From positions 806,001 through 870,000 of the forward strand of contig JBCAML010000019.1 in the NCBI GenBank assembly GCA_038503075.1: a DNA stretch of 64,000 nucleotides, given 5' to 3'. A model generated the notes under the pieces. It was not told the origin of the DNA. It did no database searches and saw only the letters and a program-made list of their open reading frames with translations. The stretch comes from Gyromitra esculenta (lineage: Eukaryota > Ascomycota > Pezizomycetes > Pezizales > Discinaceae). Below are positions 48,903 through 60,455 of this stretch, piece after piece (the first letter of the stretch is position 1; every line of letters starts with the position of its first letter). Position numbers and translations under genes: made by a program.

Positions 48903-49043
48903 GAGCGAGAGGTCAGCGAGGCAGAGGGTATAACGAGGCTTGGCGGTCTAGGCTGACAAACTGATCCCCATTTTATGGCGAAATATCTCATTTGCTACCC
49001 AAGCCTCACTATATCCTCTGCCTTGCTGACCCCTCTACTGCCC
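48903..49043. mobile_element. MITE family C, about 37-bp inverted repeats
   Basis: GAGGTCAGCGAGGCAGAGGG (from about 48909) is mirrored by a right arm that reads GGGGTCAGCAAGGCAGAGGA on the other strand. The match runs on through TATA.(A/G)CGAGGCTTGG-like bases, about 37 bp with a few mismatches. TA at 48901-48902 and 49044-49045 could be the target duplication; this assumes a 2-base indel in one TIR, so exact ends are less sure than for families A and B. Confidence 0.65.
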
Positions 49044-49905
49044 TAGTAGAGCTCAATTTCGACGGTGGATACGGTAGATGCGTCTGTGATCATGATTTGG
49101 GCAATCTCAAACCTTCAAGACTTGCACTTTGATGCCTACCCCAAGAATATTACCAGGAGCTGGGGTGAAACTGACAACGCACTAAAAGTCCCCGTTTTGT
49201 GGTTCTCTGATCTAAACACTGAGAGTAATCGGGGCAGGCAAAAAGTACCCGGAAATGCAATCTTTATGCACGCTATTCTGACCAGCCAAATAATAGGACT
49301 CTACCGAATCGCCTAGTCGACTGAGCCCTCTAGCAACTTGCATTTACGAGTACTTATTGCTTACTTCGAGTAGTTGGTGTCTGATAGAAAACTGCCATGG
49401 AACTCATATAGCTGCTTAGCTGGCACGCGCACTCTAGATCTGCTGCTGACGTGGCTATCTCTCTTTTCTTGACGGGTGTATTCCTGGAGGAAACTCCTCT
49501 GAAGCCTCAAGACTGCCCACAGCACTTAAACCCCCTTTACTCTTTGTCCAAGGGTATCCAAGGTTCTCCCCACATTAGTTAAATACCCAAGCCCATAACA
49601 TCAGAACCAGTACTTGCCGTTCCTTGGGGAGACTACGAATAAATGCATTACTTCCGATCGCGACAAGGCAAAAGTCAGGTACGATCTTTCCCCGAATCGC
49701 GCGGCGTTCGAAGTACTTCGCCTAGCTAAACATACACTGAATTTGATTAAGGCCGAGAAAGACGAAGGGGAACCGCACCGAAAAGCTGTGAACAGTATCT
49801 CCTTTTTTAGACAAAAGAAGAAACACGATCAAGTATGATGAGTCCAATTCCCATTTGGCTACGTGTAGTTACTTGCTTAATATTTACTATTCTCGATCTA
49901 CTAAG
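49044..49905. other. Upstream region of the NLR gene
   Basis: Holds the promoter and probably the missing first exon(s) of the NLR. The frame 49614-49832 ends at a gtatga donor (49833) that can be spliced in phase to 49906, giving ...KKKHDQ|DIDDVQ. That exon has no ATG, so the start lies further upstream or the model is wrong here. Confidence 0.4.
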
Positions 49906-52722
49906 GACATAGATGACGTTCAAGTAGAACGTGGAACTGGATACGCACCGGAGCCTAACGTACCCGATCCCACGAGTCCGAGGACAGGTAAGCCCGAAAG
50001 AAAACCTAAACTCAGCAGCTCGGAAGCCGAAAGAGCCGAGTTTGGATTGAAAGTATTGTACGATGGTGACGGCGCTGAAGTAGAGTATGTGAACACATTC
50101 ACGGACCTAAGTGTGATTGCTAACGGTCCGATTCACCCAGCATTGTTACCGTTCATGGTTTAAATGGCCACCAAGAGAAAACATTCACCGCCAACAATGG
50201 GATTTGTTGGCTCACTCAACTTCTGCCTAATGTATTTCCTAAAATTCGAGTCCTCTCCTATGGCTATGACGCAAGAACCCATTGTTCGTCTCCTCTGAGT
50301 CATGAGTATGTACACAGCCATGCCCAGCAATTAGTTGCGGCATTAGCCAGGAAAAGGGATGTGAGAAAGGTTTGTAAAAGGTTATATGGGTTAGTCGAAT
50401 ACTGCTGACACATCTGGCGACGTACAGACTGCGAACCGTCCCATTATTTTTATCGCACATAGCCTTGGTGGCATAGTTGTAAAGAGTGTGAGCAAATTCA
50501 CATTCCATATTAGGAATAGAAATGTTAATAGATTCCAGGCCCTCATTTCATCAGCTAGTTTTAGCACCACTCATTTGGAAACTCAGAAAGCTATATCGAT
50601 ATCAACCTACGGAATTCTTTTTATGGGAACCCCCCATGCGGGTGGTGGGGGAGTTACTTGGGGAAAGCTAGCACTTAATTTGGCATCTATTGTCAAACAC
50701 ACAAACCTGGAACATCTCAAAGTTCTAGAGCTTCACTCACAGTGGCTTGAACAGCAGCAAATCGATTACAACCCGATCAGCAACAGATTCGACACCAAAT
50801 TTTTCTGCGAAGTATACGAGACATCTTTTCCTGGTGGCAAACTCCTTGTATGTCCTTCCAAAACTGTGATTCAACTTGAAAACTGACGAAAATCTCAGGT
50901 TGTACCAAAATATTCTGCTTGTGTTGCTGGGACAACAAATACAGAGCTCATTGCCATACATAGTGATCATTCCAACATGGTCAAATTCAAAAGTGCGGCA
51001 GATGAAGGCTTTATAGCAGTGACTGAAACTTTGGAAATCATGCTTCGAAGTGCTGCGCAAAAGGTAGACGAAAACTGGCAAGAATGGGAAGCTACAAAAG
51101 GTTCGTGATCTAAATAGTCAAGGGGAAACCTAAGTCTACGCGTTATTTATACATTTTTTATTTTAGCTATTGGCAGCACGCAGAAAGTGGCATATAATAT
51201 CCCCATGAGTTTACCTTTCACAATAAGTCGGGGATTTACTGGGCGAAAAAGGGAACTTCTTCAGATCCATGAAGCATTACAAGACGCGAAGTTGGGTGAG
51301 AGGGTACATAATGTAGTTGTTCTTCATGGGCTTGGTGGAATGGGAAAAACACAACTCGCAATACAATACGCTTATACATACGCGAAGAGCTACACCTCGG
51401 TTTGGTGGGTTAATGCAAAAAGCGTAGCAACCTTGTCTCACGACTTTCTCGCAATTGTTGGAGAATTGATTTCGCATTATGCTAAGACGCGAACCAACAC
51501 TGGTCAAATCCCCAACTATCAGTGGATAGCGGCTATGTTAGGAATACCTCCCGACGTTATCGACCAAACAGGAAGACTTATCGCCTCAGGAGATAATGAA
51601 CACGTCATCGAAGCAGTTAAATTATGGCTGGCGGACGAGAAAAATAAAGATTGGCTGCTTATCATCGATAATTATGACGATCTGGAAAACGTGAACATAG
51701 CAGACTTTTTGCCCACAAGTTCGTCGGGCAGCATCATAATCACTAGTAGGGCACGGGACTCTCAAAGCCTTGGCAGAGGTGTTGAGATAGAGGGTGTTGA
51801 AGAGGAAGACGGTGTTGAGATACTCAGAAAGAGTGCGGGACAGCAACGGGGGGACTCGATAGAGGTGCGTGCTAACTACGCCGTTAGAAAGCAGTTACGA
51901 CTACCGATTTTAACTAACTTTTTGCTATTAAATATAGAGCAGAAGGACGCTATAGACATCGTACGGAAGCTTGGCGCTCTTCCGCTCGCGCTTGACCAAG
52001 CCGGTGCTTATATCAATTCAATGCAAATCTCTTATAGCCGGTATTTACCGCTACTCAGCACTGACTTCCAGGAAATTTCTGCCAGAACGCCACCGAAGTC
52101 TGTATGGAAACCTGATGCAGTATCCACCACTTGGGAAATCTCGTTCGCCACTCTCAAGCCTGGTGCACAGCAGCTACTCCTTTTGTGTGGATTTTTAGAT
52201 AATGAAGATATTTGGGAGAAGCTTCTTCCGGCAGAAAAACTGAAAGACTTTGGAATAGGTATATATATATATCGTGATATGGAGCTAGGAGACTAATGAC
52301 GAAAAACGATAGACTCTGTAGACGAGGCCATCCGGCAAATATTCTCCCTTTCCCTGGCGAAACGAAAAAACCTGAGTGATAGTTTTTGGATTCACCCGAT
52401 GGTGCATAAATGGTCGCGCGAAAGGTTGGGAAAAGCCGAAAAGGAAGCCAAAGCAAGGATCGCGATCTCATTAACTTCCGCGGCGTTTTCACATGATCTC
52501 TCAAGCCCAGATATAAGACTTATGCCCCATACTGAGATATGCTTTAGTCATATTTGCTGTGATCGATATTTGGAGCTCTCCGAAACCAGCTTATATCAAG
52601 TCTCAGAAGCCCAAACTTTGCAGAACGCGCTCCAGGCCTATTGGCAATTAGAACATGCCGAAGAGCTTGCTCGGTGGGTACTCACTCGAAGAGAGAAATT
52701 TCAGGGAAAAGATCACCTATAG
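49906..52722 (+). CDS. NLR-like STAND protein: alpha/beta-hydrolase, NB-ARC, TPR start; 5' end unresolved
   Basis: Exons 49906..50084, 50141..50369, 50428..50487, 50539..50847, 50899..51100, 51167..51864, 51940..52258 and 52313..52722; the frame then meets TAG. The effector part is a SesB/SERAC1-like serine hydrolase: VDIVTVHGLNGHQEKTF, RVLSYGYDART, the nucleophile elbow FIAHSLGGIVVK (GxSxG) and GILFMGTPHAGG. NB-ARC follows: P-loop VVLHGLGGMGKTQLA, Walker B LLIIDNYDD, SIIITSRARD and GALPLALDQAGAYI. The exon after 52313 carries the helical linker and the first degenerate TPR. Known fungal proteins with this order are thought to act in heterokaryon incompatibility or innate immunity, with TPRs as sensor and the hydrolase as executioner. 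The 75-nt intron in NB-ARC (51865-51939) is also open in frame, so it could be retained. Confidence 0.8.
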
Positions 52723-53100
52723 ACACTGGTCACGGTCTACGATATGGCTGGAGTGCTCACCACCCAAGGAAAATGCGACGATGCTCTGGAGTGGTGTCAG
52801 CGGGCGCTTGCCGGGCTGGAGAAAGCCCTGGGCAAGGACCACCCAAGTACGCTGGCCACGGTCCACGGTATGGCCCGGGTGTTCACCACCCAAGGAAAAT
52901 ACGACGATGCTCTGGAGTGGTATCAGCGGGCGCTTGCCGGGCGGGAGAAAGCCCTGGGCAAGGACCACCCAAGTACGCTGGCCACGGTCCACGGTATGGC
53001 CCGGATGTTCTTCAGCCAAGGAAAATACGACGATGCTCTGGAGTGTTGTCAGCGGGCGCTTGCCGGGCTGGAGAAAGCCCTGGGCAACGATCACCCGCTC
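52723..53100 (+). repeat. Three 126-bp tandem TPR-coding repeats
   Basis: Units 52723-52848, 52849-52974 and 52975-53100 each code for 42 residues. Units 2 and 3 share long identical blocks, for example the DNA for TLATVHGMAR and for LGKDHPST. Unit 1 differs more in its first 40 bases. Confidence 0.85.
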
Positions 53101-53160
53101 ACGAAACGCATAAGAGATAGTATCAAACATACCTTGGAATTTCAGCGTCGCGCAAAGTAG
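52723..53160 (+). pseudogene. TPR sensor block of the NLR, cut off by an in-frame TAG
   Basis: Directly after the TAG (52720-52722) the same frame continues with TLVTVYDMAGVLTTQGK and runs to a stop at 53158-53160. It holds three 42-residue TPR units ending KALGKDHPST or KALGNDHPLT. The upstream residues KFQGKDHL end where KALGKDHPS is expected, so the stop sits on the repeat register itself. A 45-nt intron from gtactc (52678) to ctatag (52722) could remove the stop in frame, but would delete conserved TPR residues. A nonsense mutation or sequencing error is more likely. If real, the product keeps effector and NB-ARC but loses its sensor. Confidence 0.7.
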
Positions 53161-53979
53161 CACAACTCTGACAAGAAGCTCTGCACGCCTACAAGACATT
53201 TAAGACTTGGTTCCTCGGCGGTATCATGAAGAGAACTTCCAGAACCAACGAACTCTGATTGACCAGATATCACCTATTTTCTTTCTCAAAATCCTGGTAC
53301 TATTTCTTAACGTGTAGCCTTTCGGTATATCCTTCTCTATATCTTCTGCGTTGTTTTTCTCTTTGATTTTTTCTCCTTTCTCCTTCCTATCAGTTCTCGT
53401 TTATCGGTATAGAGCAACAGGTTAAGACTGTTGGGGCCTAGTATAACAGGTAGCAGGGTATCCATAGTATTACTGTTTCTATTGGCCGGAAGCGTGTAGA
53501 TAGTTATACTGGAGTCCGTTTTCTCTGTTTGTATTTTTCTGAATATTCTCTCTTTCTATTTGGTATGCTGTTTAGTACGAGATGAATAAATTGGTTCTGT
53601 TGGATGATGGGACCTGAGAATGAAGATTACTGTTCGGGAGTGTTAGTTAAATAAGTAATGGTTTTTGGACGTGGAAACGGGAACGGGAATGAGAACGAGA
53701 GTGGGAGATGGAGAAAATAGTAAAACGAGGGTGAATGCGCGAGTAGATAACAGTATAACTCGATCGATGGAACACAATATTGGTGTCTTGTTGCATCATT
53801 AGGGCAAGTAGTTGTTTTCGCCGAATTCGGAATATTAACTACCACCCAAGCAAAACAAGCCTATGCAACAACCACTTCCCAGGAATAAAATCATTTTAAT
53901 TCGTTAAAACCCCATACAAAAAACCCCAGCACCAACATTTCTATCAAACTCCCCGACTCATGCCCCTCCCATATATGCC
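53161..53979. other. Intergenic between NLR and CSN7 (convergent)
   Basis: T-rich 3' sequence, no gene recognised. Confidence 0.55.
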
Positions 53980-54902
53980 CTACCTCTTCGACCCCCTCCC
54001 CATAAAACCAGCAAACCTCCCCTTCGTCCTCCTCTTACTAGTGTTCGCACCTCCAACATCACCAAACGGGCCATCATCCAAATCCATCTCATCATCGTCC
54101 CCCCAGCCTCCCCTCATTGCACCGCCATCATCCGCACCTTCACTAATGACCCTCTTCCCCTTCCCCGCACCCTTCTCTTCACCCTTCAACGCCTCGCGTT
54201 TCGCTGACAACACACGTTCGTACTCATCTACGTGGCGACGTCTCGCCACAGCGTCCTTCTGAATACCCTTCACCTGGGCATCGATATCGCCCAGCACATC
54301 CTCACACACTTTACACCAATTCGACAGTGTGGCGATCATAGCCGGTATTTCTGAGGGCGCCACATCGCGTCCCGTTGTTGACGATACCTCGATTAGTTGG
54401 TGTTTGGTGTCCAGCTTCGCAGACAGCAAAGATGCCGTGATAGCGGATATGACGAGGTCTTCTAGCGCCCGAATGGATGGGAGGTCGAGCGTGTGGAGGA
54501 GGGATGGGTAGGTTAAGTGTGGAGGTCCCAGAGACGCGAGAGTGATGAGGGTTAACTGTTTGAGTTTTTCGAGTTGGCGCTCGTTGAGTGGGGGGAGGGT
54601 TTCGGCGCTGGCTAAGGGAACTGTTAGTGAGCTGCTAGTGGTGTGGATGGGGAGGGGAGGGGGGAACCTTTGTAGTCGGTGTAACTGCCGTATGCAAAGA
54701 TCTTTAGGAGCTCTAGGTACTTTGCTCCGTCGGGGTTTTCTGATAGCTTTTGGATGTTTGGCATTTCTAACAGCTCGGAGAAAACGAAGCAGCCTGGTGC
54801 CTGGGTGGCCTGGACGACTAGGTCTGCTGCTGCACGGCCGGTTGCAGATTTGGCGAGAGCGAGGTAGGGAGCGAGCGCTGCGAGGTAGGATTGGTCTGCC
54901 AT
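53980..54902 (-). CDS. CSN7: COP9 signalosome subunit 7 (PCI domain)
   Basis: Exons 54902..54668 and 54611..53980, 288 residues, joined by a 56-nt intron. The COP9 signalosome removes NEDD8 from cullins; CSN7 is a scaffold subunit. The helical N-terminus includes VVQATQAPGCFVFSELLEMP and YLELLKIFAYGSYTDYK. The PCI/winged-helix part reads LPPLNERQLEKLKQLTLITL, then RALEDLVISAITASLLSAKL and VSSTTGRDV. The acidic Gly-rich tail ends in basic GRFAGFMGRGSKR. Length and order match fungal CsnG/CSN7. Proteasomal and eIF3 PCI subunits are longer and differ in the winged helix. Confidence 0.9.
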
Positions 54903-56748
54903 TATTGTGGTATTGCTGAGGTGGTGGTGATGATGGAGGGGGAGCTGTGATGGAGGGGAGCTGTTGTGGTGGGGTTGAGGTAGACGCACGGGCCAAGCGC
55001 GTTAGGGACGCGTGATTATGTCAGCTTTTGGTTGATATAGCGAGTGATTTGCCATGAAGATAGGGTTAGGCTGATATAGCGAGTGATAATTCGTGTCTGA
55101 GAACAAGGGGGGCCCAGATCAGCTAATCTTGGGTCAACATTAAGTGGTTGCATGTATCTAATCGGATTTAGATTGATTTCTCTTATGTCCGTACTACCAA
55201 AAGACATGATATGCGTATGTATCAGGTGGTTGATTGCAACATGTGTCTCGCTAAAACCCTGGGCAGAGAGTGAGACAGACAGCGATCTCGGAAACCCAAC
55301 AACACTGACAGAAAGCATCGTTAAAATGACTAGAAATTGTTAGGAATTCAATAACACAGCGACATTTTATGGGGCATCTATGTATATGCACCACATGCCA
55401 ATGATGCCATGAAGAATACTCAAATCAAATTCTCTGGGAGGACTTGATGGGTGATGGGCTGTGTCTAGCGGTTGCTTGGTAATAATGTGCTCGTCCTCGG
55501 TTATTTTTATGGACCAGGGCTGAGTGTGCTTGTCGCAGGCTGGCATGGGATGATAATAATAATGATATTGTGCAGTTGTGCATTCCTGGTGTGCTCGGAA
55601 AGGGGAACGTCTTGCCCCTGGATTGGCTTCTGGAAGGACTGCGGGTTTCCTCTCTGTTTTGCTCGCTTTCATCGGTTTCACGATTGACAGCTAGGGAAGC
55701 TACACAAAGCGTTATATCCACACCTGGCCAGATGGGAAGCAGACAAGTTAAAGGAACCAGCCATATCCGTTTCTCTTCCCCTACCTCCCTGCCAGACTCT
55801 AGCTGGCTTCCCTTCCTGGCTGTACCAACTCACCAAGCAATAAATCAACCGTTTCTGTAAATTGGAATCCGGCACAGCATCCCACTGTTGTTTGTTCTGT
55901 ATTATTTTCTGTAATCGCTGCTGGCTACGCGCACAATTGTTCCTTATACTACCACCCTCCTGATTGTATCATCGGCTCTGTCGATGCTGTGGTCGCGGGT
56001 TTGAAATCCATCGATCTATTATCATCACTATAATGCTGGCACCCTCCATTCCTGTTGCCGCTGAGCAAAAGTAATCGCCAGAGTGCCTGAGCGCCGTCCC
56101 GTCCATCTCAACTTTCTCCCTCTCCCCTCCCTCTCCCCACGCTGTCACAGATTCTCCTGCAGGTCAGGTCCAAGAAACACGGAGAAAGAAGAGAACGCAA
56201 AGACCAAATAGAGGTGTATCCAAAAGCCAAAACGCCCTCACTAGGGATAGAAAGGGAATAATAGATCATCTTAGCGAATATCACATCATTCACCCCCATC
56301 ATCTATCTCCACCATCCAATATTACTACAGTTAAAAAGAAAAAAAACCTCCTCCCGCGTCTCCGTTGCATCTTGCGACCCGAACTCCCGGTGTTGAAATA
56401 TCACATTTCTTTTTTTTCTTCCCTTCCCTTCAGGGCAAGCTTCCCCCCACACCATCCTCGCCTGCAGTACTATTTATCTACCCTACCTACCGATCCGATA
56501 TATATCGGAAGGGGGGGAATCCATTTCCTTTCTCCTCAGAAGCAGTTCGCTTAGGTACATAACCCGTCCGCTGCTGCACCGTACCGTGGAAACGGTTTAG
56601 TCCACGACGACGACTATACGCAACACCCTCCCGACTGTAGTATAACACCCTTTCTACGGAAGCGCCATCGCTGAGCGACGGTCAAAAAGGGTGGCTTGAG
56701 TCCGCTTCCCCTACTACACTACGCTGCACTACACGATACAGAATTGCC
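54903..56748. other. 1.85-kb intergenic between divergent CSN7 and CCC2
   Basis: Contains a direct repeat TGATATAGCGAGTGAT (55033-55048 and 55072-55087). The remainder has short frames without features. The last 400 bp are CT-rich and probably hold the CCC2 promoter. Confidence 0.55.
55033..55087. repeat. Direct repeat of a 16-mer containing GCGAGTGAT
   Basis: TGATATAGCGAGTGAT occurs twice with starts 39 bp apart; the first copy continues TTG, the second AAT. The core 9-mer recurs elsewhere in the window. Confidence 0.8.
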
Positions 56749-59700
56749 ATGGCACGAGAAAAAGGCGAGGAGCAGCCGTTGATGGATCTGGAGGAGGGGG
56801 GAGGACGGCAAATGGCGCAAACGACGGTCGCGGTTGAGGGGATGACTTGTGGGGCGTGTACGAGCGCGATTGAAGGTATGTGTAGCCTCTGTGCTTGTGG
56901 GGTTGGTGGAATAGTAGCTGATGGGAGGGTTGTAGGAGGGTTCAAGAACCTCGACGGCGTGGAGTCGTTTACTATCAGCCTCATCACCGAGCGCGCAGTC
57001 GCGATCCATGATGTTTCGAAAATATCACCAGAGAAAGTCGCTGAGATGTAAGTTTCCCCTATTACTTATGGAGTTTCTCCCACCCCTCCTCCCTCTGCAA
57101 ATTGCTGATATGTGGAATGGGTAGAATCGAAGATCGTGGGTTCGATGCACGTATAGTTTCTACGGACCTCATCGGCGCACCACGACGGCAACCGGCGAGC
57201 GGACTACTCACTACGACAGTTGCGGTGGAGGGTATGACGTGTAGTGCTTGTACTTCTGCTATCGAGGGTGGGTTTAGAGGTGTTGATGGGGTGGTAAGCT
57301 TCACCGTTTCGTTGATCACCGAGCGTGCAGTCGCGGTCCATGATGGGGGGAAGGTATCAGCGGAGAAGGTGGTCGAGATGTGGGTAGCCCTGTTCCTGGG
57401 AACGTGACATGAACTAACAAGACGGATGGATTTAGAATCGAGGACCGTGGATTCGACGCTAGACTTATTTCTTCCGAGTCTTCTGCACCGACGAGACGGA
57501 TAGCGACGACAACGGTGGCGGTGGAGGGAATGACATGTGGGGCATGTACAGCAGCGCTCGAGGGAGGCTTTAAAGGTGTAGATGGAGTACACAGCTTCAC
57601 CGTGTCGCTCATCACCGAGCGAGCAGTAATCAGCCACGACCTCGACGTGGTTCCCGCAGCTGCTATCGCGGAGATGATCGAAGACCGCGGATTCGGCGCT
57701 ACTATCATTTCCACGGACCTCCAGGACTCGGAGGAGAAGGATACACGTCTCGACACAGTGGTGTTTAAGCTCTTTGGGCTAACTACCGAAAATGATGCCA
57801 TGCGTCTCGAGGACGACCTCCGTGCCCACCAGGGCGTCGCAGACGTAACCGTCACCCTCATCTCATCGAAGACAAAAATCGACTACTTCCCCACCCTCAC
57901 TGGCGTGCGTAATCTCGTCGAGATCATCGAGAGCCACAACCTAAACGCACTTCTAGCAGAAATGGAGGACAATAACGCACAGCTAGAGTCCTTGGCGAAA
58001 ACTAAAGAAATAAAGGAATGGCGCCGCGCGTTCCGTTTCAGCGCATGTTTTGCCGTCCCCGTCTTCCTCATCTCCATGATCTTCCCCATGTGGGTGAAGT
58101 CCATCGACGCATACATTGGCAAACCACAGCTATTCATCCCTGGTCTGTTTCTGGGTGATGTGATATGTCTATTCCTCACTATACCAGTGCAATTTGGAGT
58201 CGGTGCAAGGTTCTACCGGAGCGCTTATAAGAGCTTGAAACACGGTAGCGCAACTATGGATGTACTCGTTGTCCTGGGGACCTCAGCTGCATTCTTCTTC
58301 TCTGTTTTAGCTATGGCTATGAGTATCCTATGTTCCCCACACAATAGACCCGCGACAGTGTTCGATACAAGCACAATGTTGATCACGTTCATCACCCTCG
58401 GGCGGTACCTAGAGAACAGCGCAAAGGGTCAGACAAGCACGGCGTTGAGCCGACTGATGAGTCTAGCACCCAGTATGGCGACGATCTATGTCGACCCCGA
58501 GAAAGCCGCGCTCCGAGGCGAGGGGATGGAGGATACAGCAGAGGAGCGCACAATCCCGACGGAGCTGATCCAAGTTGATGATGTTGTGATCGTACGGCCT
58601 GGAGAAAAAATCCCGGCGGACGGCAGCGTCGTGTCTGGTGAGACCTATGTCGATGAGTCCATGGTGACCGGTGAAGCAATGCCGATCTTGAAGCGAAAGG
58701 GCGATGTATTGATCGGCGGGACGGTTAATGGTGCTGGGAGACTGGACTTCCGGGTGACGAGGGCTGGGCGCGATACTCAGTTGTCGCAAATCGTCAAGTT
58801 GGTGCAAGAAGCACAGACGAGTCGTGCCCCCATTCAACGTATGGCTGATATTGTAGCGGGGTACTTCGTACCCGGTGTTATCGCGCTGGGTCTGATCACG
58901 TTTGTGAGCTGGATGGTGCTTAGCCATGTCCTGAAGAACCCGCCTGCCATCTTCAAGCAGGAGGCGAGCGGGGGAACGCTTATGATCTGTCTCAAGCTCT
59001 GTATCTCCGTCATTGTCTTCGCCTGTCCTTGCGCACTCGGTCTCTCCACCCCCACTGCAGTCATGGTCGGCACCGGTGTCGGCGCAGAACAAGGAATCCT
59101 CGTCAAGGGCGGTGCAGCACTCGAGACTGCCACCAAGATCACCCAGGTTGTATTAGACAAGACAGGCACGCTCACAATTGGCAGAATGGTCGTCGCGGTG
59201 AGTAAGCAGAATAACACCTGGGATGGCTCAGACTGGCGGAAACGTATGTGGTGGCTTCTCGTAGGCATCACCGAAGCAGGCTCAGAGCATCCAGTTGGCC
59301 GCGCTATCACCGCTGCTGCTCGCGAGAATCTGGGTATGGGTCCAGAGGGCGTCCTTGATGGATCCATTGGTGAATTTAGGGCAGTCGTGGGCCGTGGGGT
59401 TGAGGCTAATGTTAGACCTGCGTCTGAGGCGCAGAGTTATAAGGTGTTGATCGGGAATACAAAATTCTTGAAGGAGAATGGGATTGAGGTTCCGGCGGAA
59501 GCAGAGCGCGAGGCGAAGGGACTGAATTCAAGCCAGGAGAGTGAGGATGGGAAAGTGAAGGGACGGACATACGTTTTTGTTGCAATTGAGGGCGAGTATG
59601 CTGGACTGATTGCGCTGAGCGATGAGGTGAAGGCGGATGCGAGATATGCTATTGATGCGCTGAGGAGATTGGGGATTAAAATCGCTATGGTATGTTTCCC

Positions 59701-60455
59701 CCCCCTTCATTCTTGCACGAGCTGGTTTTTGAGCGGGTTTGAGCGGGTTTGGGAGTGCGGAGGTTTTTAGACTGGGATTTCGATTGGGGTTAGTAGCTAA
59801 CGTCTTTTTCCCTCTACTATAGGTCACAGGAGATCAGCTCCCCACTGCGCTTCAGGTTGCGAAAGAGGTCGGTATCGATGCAGATATGGTCTGGGCCGGT
59901 GTCTCCCCCGACGAGAAACAGGAGATCGTAAAAGAGATGAAAGCACGTGGCGAGATCGTCGCTATGGTCGGCGATGGTATCAATGATTCTCCCGCGCTTG
60001 CCACTGCCGATGTTGGTATTGCTATGTCCTCTGGAACCGACGTTGCTATGGAGGCTGCCGATATCGTGTTAATGCGACCTCAATCCCTGCTGGACATCCC
60101 GGCTGCACTTCACCTTGCGCGTACTATCTTCAACAGGATCAAGCTAAACCTTGTGTGGGCATGTTGCTATAATATTATTGGTTTGCCATTCGCTATGGGG
60201 TTCTTCCTTCCGATGGGACTGCATCTGCACCCTATGGCGGCAGGAGCGGCGATGGCGGCGAGCAGCGTTAGCGTTGTTGGGAGTTCGTTGTTACTGAGGT
60301 TCTGGAGGAGACCAAGGTGGATGACGATGCAAGGAATGGAGGAGGAAGGAAAGAGAATAAGGGATATGGACAGAGGCGGAAGATGGGCTTTCTGGAGGAG
60401 GGCAAGAGGGAGCGGACAAGGTTATGTTCCATTGGCGGACATGGGAGATGTTTGA
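56749..60455 (+). CDS. CCC2: Copper-transporting P1B-type ATPase (Ccc2/ATP7-like)
   Basis: Exons 56749..56875, 56936..57047, 57125..57379, 57436..59689 and 59823..60455; 1126 residues. Pumps Cu(I) into the late Golgi lumen for loading of secreted copper enzymes such as multicopper oxidases. Three N-terminal metal-binding domains carry MTCGAC, MTCSAC and MTCGAC, each followed by a nearly identical IEDRGFDA block; introns fall at the same place in the repeats. A fourth ferredoxin-like domain ([20 protein letters not shown]) has no CxxC. Membrane core: CPC ion site in [20 protein letters not shown]; phosphorylation site DKTGT; actuator [14 protein letters not shown] in the nucleotide-binding domain; MVTGDQ and [10 protein letters not shown] in the hinge. 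All catalytic motifs are intact. Confidence 0.95.
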
